A stretch of DNA of 16,773 bases, taken from the NCBI GenBank assembly GCA_944391545.1, contig CALXTZ010000020.1, positions 1-16,773 on the forward strand. Reading direction: 5' to 3'. The stretch is from an uncultured Alphaproteobacteria bacterium. Its GTDB lineage: Bacteria > Pseudomonadota > Alphaproteobacteria > CAAHEQ01 > UBA3637. Below, piece after piece: positions 1-8,501 of the stretch. The notes below the pieces were generated by a model. It was not told the origin of the DNA and ran no database searches. It worked only from the letters and a program-made list of their open reading frames with translations. Positions within the stretch are counted from its first letter, which is position 1; each line of letters begins with the position of its first letter. A program made the translations under genes and the position numbers.

Positions 1-65
1 TCAACGTGACCAATCGTCCCGATGTTGCAATGGGGTTTACTTCTTTCAAACTTCTCTTTGGACAT
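1..65 (-). CDS. tuf: Elongation factor Tu, N-terminal fragment (cut by window edge)
   Basis: Only the first 21 full codons are present; the gene runs off the left edge. The translation starts MSKEKFERSKPHCNIGTIGH, the highly conserved start of EF-Tu leading into the GTPase P-loop region (GHVD). EF-Tu is the cytoplasmic GTPase that delivers aminoacyl-tRNA to the ribosomal A site. The ATG at 63-65 is preceded by AAGGA about eight bases upstream, a good ribosome binding site. It follows tRNA-Tyr and tRNA-Gly on the same strand, and all three probably share the promoter at 363-391. Co-transcription of tRNA genes with tuf is known from other proteobacteria. The fragment is short, but the signature is specific. 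Confidence 0.93.
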   Translation of the reverse strand, partial: MSKEKFERSKPHCNIGTIGHV

Positions 66-98
66 CTTCTCTTCCTTAACGTAAAAGTTAATCCTTTA

Positions 99-134
99 TC
101 CCCCACCATGGGGAAATGCCCTCACCATAAGGGC
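99..134 (-). promoter_or_regulatory. Two tandem hairpins with identical AUGGUG loop in the tuf leader
   Basis: On the minus strand the tRNA-Gly/tuf spacer contains GCCCT-TATGGTG-AGGGC (118-134), three bases, then TCCCC-ATGGTG-GGGGA (99-114). Each has a perfect five-base-pair GC-rich stem, and both display the six bases AUGGUG in the loop. Neither is followed by a U run, so they do not look like terminators. They lie about 33 bases before the tuf start. They could guide processing of the tRNA-tuf transcript or bind a regulator; the function is unknown. Confidence 0.5.
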
Positions 135-148
135 GTTTTAAAAACTGG

Positions 149-219
149 AGCGGGTGAAGGGAATCGAACCCTCACGACCAGCTTGGAAGGCTGGGGCTCT
201 ACCATTGAGCTACACCCGC
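149..219 (-). tRNA. tRNA-Gly (anticodon TCC)
   Basis: The minus strand folds into a full cloverleaf. The acceptor stem is GCGGGTG/CACCCGC, the D arm has AGCTCAATGGTAGAGC, the anticodon stem CCAGC/GCTGG encloses loop CTTCCAA (anticodon TCC), and the T arm has GGTTCGATTCC. The discriminator is T and a genomically encoded CCA follows at 146-148. It reads GGA and other GGN glycine codons. It lies 13 bases after tRNA-Tyr (12 counting from the encoded CCA) and upstream of tuf, the same pairing seen in several proteobacterial tuf operons. Confidence 0.97.
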
Positions 220-234
220 ATCTTCTTTTTCTGG

Positions 235-317
235 TGGAAAGGGGTGGATTCGAACCACCGTACTCAAAAGAGGGCAGATTTACAGTCTGCTGCCATTAAC
301 CACTCGGCCACCTTTCC
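235..317 (-). tRNA. tRNA-Tyr (anticodon GTA)
   Basis: The minus strand gives acceptor stem GGAAAGG/CCTTTCC, a D arm with GCCGAGTGGTTAATGGC, anticodon loop CTGTAAA (anticodon GTA), the long variable arm expected of a class II tRNA, and T arm GGTTCGAATCC. The discriminator is A and CCA is encoded at 232-234. The anticodon is the normal GTA, so this tRNA is not an amber suppressor. It is the first gene of the tRNA-Tyr, tRNA-Gly, tuf unit. Confidence 0.97.
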
Positions 318-362
318 ACACTCGGAAAAAGAATCTAGCCTTTCAAGACCAGATAGGGCAAT

Positions 363-391
363 ACTATGCAAAGAAATTAACCTCTTGTCAA
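363..391 (-). promoter_or_regulatory. Promoter of the tRNA-Tyr/tRNA-Gly/tuf unit
   Basis: The minus strand has a perfect -35 TTGACA (386-391), a 17-base spacer and -10 CATAGT (363-368, four of six matches). It lies about 46 bases before tRNA-Tyr. Its -35 hexamer overlaps that of the divergent rlmB promoter by five bases, because TTGTCAA reads as a -35 on both strands. Confidence 0.65.
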
Positions 392-413
392 CAGAAAAAA
401 AAAGGTTTATATC
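385..413 (+). promoter_or_regulatory. Promoter of rlmB
   Basis: The plus strand has -35 TTGTCA (385-390), a 17-base spacer containing a run of nine A, and -10 TATATC (408-413). The implied 5' untranslated region is about 60 bases. It overlaps the divergent tRNA/tuf promoter at the -35 position. Confidence 0.5.
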
Positions 414-483
414 TTTTTGTGAAGCAAAAAATAATCAAGTTATTGATTTTTAACAAAAAGACATAAATCGAAAGACGCTCGGA

Positions 484-1221
484 ATGAAAAAAAACAAACA
501 AAAATCTACTTTCTGGCTGTACGGACACCATGCCGTTACGGCCGCTTTACGCAACCCGAACAGAGAAAAAATCGAGATTCGCTTAACAAATGAGTCGGAA
601 ATTGATAAAAAAGTCCTTAAAAATCTGCCCGTTAAAATCGTTTCCAGACAAGAATTGGATTCTTTGCTGCCGCCGGGCGCCATTCATCAAGGCGTCGCTT
701 TATCGGTCAAACCGCTGGAACCGGTTTACTTGGAAGACATTATCCGCCTGACGCAGTCAAAAGAGCGCAGCGTTCTTTTGATATTAGACCAAGTCACGGA
801 TCCGCATAACATCGGCGCCATTTTGCGTTCATCCGCCGCTTTTAATGCAGATGCCGTCATCTTACCGGATGCCAATGCGCCCGAAGAAACCGGAACGCTG
901 GCTAAATCAGCATGCGGTGCTTTGGAAAGCGTGCCGTTGGTGCGGGTTGCCAATTTGGTGCGCGCCATCCGGGAATTAAAAGACGCCGGATATTGGGTTT
1001 TGGGATTGGACGGTTATGCCGATCAATTTATCACGGATGACAAACTGCCGGCCAAAACGGTTTTCGTTTTAGGTTCCGAAGGAGAAGGCATGCGCCGATT
1101 AACCGCCGAAAAATGTGATTATACAATTAAATTGCCGATTTGTGACAAAATGGAAAGTTTAAATGTTTCAAATGCGGCGGCAATTGCCTTATACGAATTT
1201 TATCGTTCGTCTCGAGCGTAA
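484..1221 (+). CDS. rlmB: 23S rRNA (guanosine-2'-O-)-methyltransferase RlmB
   Basis: This is a 245-residue SPOUT (SpoU/TrmH) family enzyme, which uses S-adenosylmethionine to methylate the ribose 2'-O of a 23S rRNA guanosine (G2251 in E. coli). The N-terminal substrate-binding part runs from WLYGHHAV (residues 11-18) to about residue 85. The SPOUT domain follows with all three hallmark motifs: LDQVTDPHNIGAILRSS, then VFVLGSEGEGMRR, then LPICDKMESLNVSNAAA near the C-terminus, which form the trefoil-knot cofactor pocket. The length is normal for the family. The start has only a weak Shine-Dalgarno match (CGGA), but the family begins at this point. It is divergent from tRNA-Tyr/tRNA-Gly/tuf, as in other Alphaproteobacteria. 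RlmB rather than another TrmH-like enzyme is inferred from motifs and context. Confidence 0.9.
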   Translation: MKKNKQKSTFWLYGHHAVTAALRNPNREKIEIRLTNESEIDKKVLKNLPVKIVSRQELDSLLPPGAIHQGVALSVKPLEPVYLEDIIRLTQSKERSVLLILDQVTDPHNIGAILRSSAAFNADAVILPDANAPEETGTLAKSACGALESVPLVRVANLVRAIRELKDAGYWVLGLDGYADQFITDDKLPAKTVFVLGSEGEGMRRLTAEKCDYTIKLPICDKMESLNVSNAAAIALYEFYRSSRA

Positions 1222-1264
1222 TCTTTGCGAATCTTTAAAAAGCTCGCGTTCCTGACAAAAATAT

Positions 1265-1272
1265 GTTACAAT
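1265..1272 (+). promoter_or_regulatory. Extended -10 promoter of the ankyrin gene
   Basis: TACAAT at 1267-1272 is preceded by TGT, giving an extended -10 (TGnTACAAT). No -35 with correct spacing is visible; the nearby CTGACA at 1251-1256 is too close. Transcription would start near 1279, leaving a very short leader with AAGGAG before the ATG at 1292. Confidence 0.4.
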
Positions 1273-1291
1273 GAAAGGTAAGGAGAACAAA

Positions 1292-1966
1292 ATGCCGCAT
1301 AAAACATTATTGGAACAACTCAATCGGTTGGGGAAACGGTTAGCTCCTGCCGCAGCCGCCGCGACGGTTTTACTTTCGCCGACGGCAAAAGCACAAGAAG
1401 TTCGCCCGAATCAAGAATTCGCTTGGATGAACACCTCTTCCGAATTAAACCGATGGTTTTATCAAGAACCGGTCGGAAACGGTTTTCGCCGAACACCTAT
1501 CGATAAAATTGATGAAACCGTTCTCAAAAACGGCAAACTGGATCTCATCAGGAACGGGTGGAATCAAACTTTATTAACAGCGGCCGTCATGAACGGAAAA
1601 GCGCAGACGGTCGATCTATTATTAAATGCCGGGGCTTCTCCCGATCAAAAAAACGGACTTAACCAATCTCCGCTTTTTCTGGCGGTTCAAGCGGCTGACA
1701 GAGCCGACAATCCTGCCGGCTTGGCTGTCATTCAGTCGTTGGTAAAAGCCGGCGCCGAACTGAACATAACCGATGAAAACGGACAAACCCCTTTAATGAT
1801 GGCGGCCAAGCACGGTCAAACACAAATTATGGACGTGTTGATTTCTGCCGGTGCCGATAAAGAGATGAAAGACAAAGCCGGCCGAACGGCTGCCGATTTA
1901 TATGCGCGGCATCAACAGACTCTTTCTCCCCTTTTGGCGCACCGATTAAAAGGAATCGAAAAATAA
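1292..1966 (+). CDS. Exported ankyrin-repeat protein
   Basis: The product is 224 residues. I chose the ATG at 1292 because AAGGAG lies six bases before it; the ATG at 1271, seven codons upstream, has no such site and overlaps a likely -10. The N-terminus looks like a signal peptide: positive residues (K4, K15, R16), a hydrophobic stretch LAPAAAAATVLL, and a possible cleavage after AKA at about residue 34. Residues about 90-217 form three to four ankyrin repeats, with repeated signatures such as LLTAAVMNGK, VDLLLNAGA, GQTPLMMAAKHGQ and VLISAGADKEMKD. The second repeat carries a short insertion (ADRADNPAG). Ankyrin repeats bind proteins. Export suggests a periplasmic or secreted role, and ankyrin proteins are common in host-associated Alphaproteobacteria, but no partner can be named. 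It follows rlmB by 70 bases. Confidence 0.8.
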   Translation: MPHKTLLEQLNRLGKRLAPAAAAATVLLSPTAKAQEVRPNQEFAWMNTSSELNRWFYQEPVGNGFRRTPIDKIDETVLKNGKLDLIRNGWNQTLLTAAVMNGKAQTVDLLLNAGASPDQKNGLNQSPLFLAVQAADRADNPAGLAVIQSLVKAGAELNITDENGQTPLMMAAKHGQTQIMDVLISAGADKEMKDKAGRTAADLYARHQQTLSPLLAHRLKGIEK

Positions 1967-1979
1967 ATTCACATTTCTT

Positions 1980-2008
1980 TGGACAAAAGGCTTTTTATCT
2001 GTTAAAAT
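1980..2008 (+). promoter_or_regulatory. Promoter upstream of the small-gene pair
   Basis: -35 TGGACA (1980-1985, five of six matches), a 17-base spacer, and -10 TAAAAT (2003-2008) preceded by TGT, which makes it an extended -10. It sits in the 63-base gap after the ankyrin gene and 22 bases before the next ATG. Confidence 0.6.
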
Positions 2009-2029
2009 AAATAGACGAAAGGAGATAAA

Positions 2030-2245
2030 ATGTTGCTTGAAACAATTACCCCTTTATCCCAGATTAAAGCCGTTGACGGGAAACCTGAAACCGTCTGTGA
2101 CAAACCGTTAACCCCTGAAATGGTTAAAACGATTTCAATGAAAATGTGTGCCAAATTAGGCTTGCATCCGATCGGAGAACCCGAACGGATGGGAACACCG
2201 GTACCAAATGCGGCTTTATTACAAGCTCGTGGAGAAACGCGATGA
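2030..2245 (+). CDS. Small hypothetical protein (71 aa)
   Basis: I do not recognise this protein. It is 71 residues, soluble-looking, with no membrane segment or signal peptide. It starts MLLETITPLSQIKAVDGKPE and ends with ALLQARGETR. The start is supported by AAGGAG seven to eight bases before the ATG and by a good promoter at 1980-2008. Its TGA stop overlaps the ATG of the next gene (ATGA), so the two are probably translationally coupled and may act together. Four methionines and KMCAKLGLHPIG in the middle give no family clue. That it is a real gene is supported by promoter, ribosome binding site and the overlapping partner rather than by homology. Confidence 0.6.
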   Translation: MLLETITPLSQIKAVDGKPETVCDKPLTPEMVKTISMKMCAKLGLHPIGEPERMGTPVPNAALLQARGETR

Positions 2246-2556
2246 ATTGGCTGCAGGAACGAACATATTACATTCAACGCACACAGGAAGGTATTTTCCT
2301 GGTGTTTATCAGTGCGCGAAAAGACGATGCGGTCGGTGCAAGCATTCAATATGACGGTCGAGATCATGCTTTGTTTCTTCGCAAACCGATGGAATCCATT
2401 ATTTTGGATTACATCAACCCGACCGTTCATGAATCGTTGTTAAAATCGCCGTTTGTTGAAATGGTTGAAATTGACACGTCGGATGAGGAAGTTGAACGGG
2501 ATTATAAAGTGCCGATTAAGCCGGTTCCGCAAGTCACCGTAATTTTGAAAAAATAA
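2242..2556 (+). CDS. Hypothetical protein (104 aa), coupled to the preceding gene
   Basis: I do not recognise this protein. The ATG at 2242 overlaps the upstream TGA (ATGA), and GGAG lies about eight bases before it inside the upstream gene. An earlier in-frame ATG at 2146 would overlap the previous gene by 100 bases and is rejected. The product is 104 residues, MNWLQERTYYIQRTQEG at the start, with alternating hydrophobic stretches (IFLVFISA, SIILDYI, VEMVEID, VTVILKK) that suggest a small alpha/beta domain. There is no signal peptide or transmembrane helix. After the stop comes a strongly A-rich segment with stops in all three frames before the next coding stretch. Confidence 0.6.
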   Translation: MNWLQERTYYIQRTQEGIFLVFISARKDDAVGASIQYDGRDHALFLRKPMESIILDYINPTVHESLLKSPFVEMVEIDTSDEEVERDYKVPIKPVPQVTVILKK

Positions 2557-2566
2557 AAAACAATAA

Positions 2567-2736
2567 ATAAATATAGAACAAAAAAAACAGCAAAAAGAAG
2601 CTAAAAAAACGGCTCCCGCACAAACAAATCCCCCCCCCCCCGTTCTGCCGATAAAGCCCCCTCGCACAATACCGGCGATTTAAACAAAGAAATCGATTAT
2701 CTCAATACATTATCGCGCGTTGTTCAATTCTTTTCC
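2567..2736 (+). other. Probable broken 5' part of the following coiled-coil gene
   Basis: This stretch reads as protein on both sides of a 12-base run of C. Before the run, one frame gives EQKKQQKEAKKTAPAQTN and then prolines. After the run, another frame gives RSADKAPSHNTGDLNKEI and continues without a stop into the ORF at 2737. With 13 or 10 C instead of 12 the two halves would join into one K/Q/P-rich N-terminus. With 12 C the first frame ends shortly after the run. No ATG, GTG or TTG lies in frame between the upstream TAA (2564) and the run, so even the joined frame lacks an ordinary start codon. Options are a decayed gene, a phase-variable gene with an unusual start, or a sequencing error in the homopolymer. 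Confidence 0.5.
2630..2641 (+). repeat. Homopolymer of 12 C
   Basis: Twelve consecutive C, the longest G/C homopolymer I noticed in the window. It sits where the reading frame of the surrounding coding sequence shifts. Such tracts change length by slipped-strand mispairing and are classic phase-variation switches; they are also prone to sequencing error. Confidence 0.9.
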
Positions 2737-3441
2737 ATGTCCGCAACGGGACGCGCTTCCGGAACCTCTAATCTCAACAGCGAATTTAACCAAGTTTACG
2801 AACTGATTCATAACCCGCCGACAGCACAAGTCAGTGATGCAATGCGGGATTGTGCAGCCCTCATCAAAACAGGCTGCCAACGAATCTTGGAAAGTTCAGA
2901 CCCTCAAACGCATCACAGTCTCGATGAACAGAATTTGCAAAAAGCACAAACGTTGGCTTCCATGCAAACGACAAAAGGTGCCGCCGTCGAAGCTGATTTA
3001 CAGGTTTTAATCGAACTGCAAAAAACGGCTGTCAAAGAAAAAATTGCACAGCTGAAATTAACGCATCCCGGCCGGGATTTATCTAAACTTGAAGCAATCG
3101 AAAAAGATATCAACCAAATCGGGGCTACCGATTCGAATACTCTTGAAACAAAAACCGCACAAGTTCAAACAAAAGCGGAGGAAGCCGAAAAAGAAGCTCA
3201 AAAGAAAGAGCAGGAAGAGGATGCCCGAAAGCAACCCGAAAAATCGGAGACGGCAGAATACGTTCTTGAATCGGTCGTTCGCAATACCGCGGCGGCCGCG
3301 GCCGTCGTAATGCCGCCCTCTGTTCCGCCGATGGAGACAGCTCAACAAACAGCCCTTTCCTCATTTATGGATGAGCGGTACGGGCATTCGCCTCAAAGAT
3401 CTGCTCCGCTGCCCCCGACACACCGAAATACCGGTCGTTGA
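2737..3441 (+). CDS. Hypothetical coiled-coil protein, 5' end uncertain
   Basis: The product from ATG 2737 is 234 residues and I do not recognise it. That ATG has no Shine-Dalgarno sequence, and the frame stays open upstream back to the C run at 2630-2641, so the real protein was probably longer at its N-terminus (see 2567-2736). Residues about 65-180 are helical and charged: ALASMQTT-like segments, then KEKIAQLKL, then a K/E/Q-rich stretch (EEAEKEAQKKEQEEDARK) typical of coiled coils. It is followed by an Ala/Val/Pro segment (NTAAAAAVVMPPSVPP) and a proline-rich, basic tail (SAPLPPTHRNTGR). There is no signal peptide. It is the last gene of the plus-strand group and ends at a strong terminator. 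The low complexity and broken start are compatible with decay or phase variation. Confidence 0.5.
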   Translation: MSATGRASGTSNLNSEFNQVYELIHNPPTAQVSDAMRDCAALIKTGCQRILESSDPQTHHSLDEQNLQKAQTLASMQTTKGAAVEADLQVLIELQKTAVKEKIAQLKLTHPGRDLSKLEAIEKDINQIGATDSNTLETKTAQVQTKAEEAEKEAQKKEQEEDARKQPEKSETAEYVLESVVRNTAAAAAVVMPPSVPPMETAQQTALSSFMDERYGHSPQRSAPLPPTHRNTGR

Positions 3442-3443
3442 AT

Positions 3444-3470
3444 AAAAGCCCCAAACGGGGCTTTTTTTTA
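3444..3470. terminator. Bidirectional rho-independent terminator
   Basis: AAAAGCCCC (3444-3452), loop AAAC, GGGGCTTTT (3457-3465), with eight T to 3469 on the plus strand. On the minus strand the same stem is followed by TTTTATTC. It lies between the convergent genes ending at 3441 (plus) and 3468 (minus), so it can serve both. Confidence 0.9.
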
Positions 3471-4154
3471 AAGATCTCGTTCGGATTTTTTTGACAAAAC
3501 CTGTGGTGGCACCGATTTTTGTTGTGTCTCATTCGTTTGGGAAGCGGAAGATGATAACATTTTTTCAACCGTTTTTCGTGCTTTTTCAGACATATTCATC
3601 CGGATATTGAAATCTGTATCCTTATTCCCTTTGAACGTTGCGTTCATCAACGTTACACCGAGCGTCCCGACACGAACAACGGACCGGGGTTCATGGGTCG
3701 TCGGATCCTGACTTGTTTCCTTTTGCACAAAAGCCGTTCCTGCAAGTGCCGCAGCCGCCAACAATCGAACCAATCGTGTACGAATGATTTTCAGTTGTTG
3801 CGCCGAATAAGGTGAGGAATTGCGTGATTTATCTGAATTGAAAAAACCGATGTGTTCCGGTTCTTGCCGAGCCGTCGGTTCGGCTTCGGTTTCGTGTAAA
3901 AAGCCGATTTTGGCTTTTCGCGGAACAGCCTCCCGGCGCGGCGCGGCATCAGGAATGATTTTCTGCGGCAACACAAAGAAAGCAACCACAGCTGCCCGAT
4001 GGACATGGCTTAATCCTTGCAACAAATATCCGGCGGCACGTTCCCATTTACGGCTTTTTTTCAAGAGTAATTTTCCCTTTTCGGCCAAAAAACGTGTATC
4101 GGCATAACTTTCTTTTTCAATCAAGGCTAATGCTTCTTTTAAAGATGACAGCAT
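3468..4154 (-). CDS. Hypothetical protein downstream of rpoC (228 aa)
   Basis: I do not recognise this protein. It starts MLSSLKEALALIEKESYADT and GGAGG lies about seven bases before the ATG, so the start is well supported. The N-terminal 65 residues are helical and basic (KGKLLLKKSRKWERAAGYLL), followed by a short hydrophobic stretch AAVVAFFVLP. The middle is polar and disordered-looking (PRREAVPRK, EAEPTARQEPE). A second hydrophobic stretch LVRLLAAAALAGTAFV at about residues 128-143 could be one membrane helix. The C-terminal 40 residues are Ser/Gln/Lys-rich. It has its own extended -10 promoter just past the rpoC terminator, so it is probably not part of the rpoBC operon. Its function cannot be inferred from the sequence. 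Confidence 0.65.
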   Translation of the reverse strand: MLSSLKEALALIEKESYADTRFLAEKGKLLLKKSRKWERAAGYLLQGLSHVHRAAVVAFFVLPQKIIPDAAPRREAVPRKAKIGFLHETEAEPTARQEPEHIGFFNSDKSRNSSPYSAQQLKIIRTRLVRLLAAAALAGTAFVQKETSQDPTTHEPRSVVRVGTLGVTLMNATFKGNKDTDFNIRMNMSEKARKTVEKMLSSSASQTNETQQKSVPPQVLSKKSERDL

Positions 4155-4175
4155 ATCTGTTCCTCCTGCTGTTTT

Positions 4176-4204
4176 ATTATACCATACTTTAAAGGCCTTT
4201 CCAA
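4176..4204 (-). promoter_or_regulatory. Promoter of the 228-aa hypothetical gene
   Basis: On the minus strand: -35 TTGGAA (4199-4204), a 17-base spacer, and a perfect -10 TATAAT (4176-4181) preceded by TGG, an extended -10. The -35 lies next to the U-tract of the rpoC terminator, so transcription restarts immediately after the operon ends. Confidence 0.7.
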
Positions 4205-4240
4205 ATAAAAACTCCCCGCGGTTATACGCAGGGAGCTTTC
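4203..4240 (-). terminator. Rho-independent terminator after rpoC
   Basis: The minus strand has CTCCCTGCG, loop TATAAC, CGCGGGGAG (one G-U pair; 4212-4220 with 4227-4235), followed by TTTTTATT. It lies 22 bases after the rpoC stop and ends the long operon. Confidence 0.88.
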
Positions 4241-4257
4241 ATTTTAACGGTGTTCGA

Positions 4258-8445
<4,188 letters not shown>

Positions 8446-8470
8446 GCTTTTCCTCTACATCAAAGGGTTT

Positions 8471-8495
8471 AAGGAGCCGGACCCGCCGGCCCCTT
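8471..8495 (-). other. Hairpin between rpoB and rpoC
   Basis: On the minus strand AAGGGGCCGG, loop CGGGT, CCGGCTCCTT makes a ten-base-pair stem with one G-U pair. It is not followed by a U run, so it is unlikely to terminate. It begins seven bases after the rpoB stop codon (8502-8504). It may be a processing or stability element. Confidence 0.6.
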
Positions 8496-8501
8496 GATTA
8501 C

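Noticed and set aside
235..317. tRNA-Tyr as an amber suppressor that could read the rplJ TAG
   Set aside because: Its anticodon is GTA, not CTA. The tRNA-Gly (TCC) and tRNA-Trp (CCA) also have normal anticodons.
1271..1291. Upstream ATG of the ankyrin gene at 1271
   Set aside because: It overlaps the likely -10 element and lacks a ribosome binding site, while AAGGAG is ideally placed for the ATG at 1292.
2146..2241. Longer form of the 104-aa gene starting at 2146
   Set aside because: It would overlap the previous gene by 100 bases. The ATGA overlap at 2242 with its own GGAG is the better start.
3288..3304. GC-rich palindromic run (gcggccgcggcc) as a regulatory or attachment site
   Set aside because: It encodes an alanine stretch inside the coiled-coil gene and has no partner repeat in the window.
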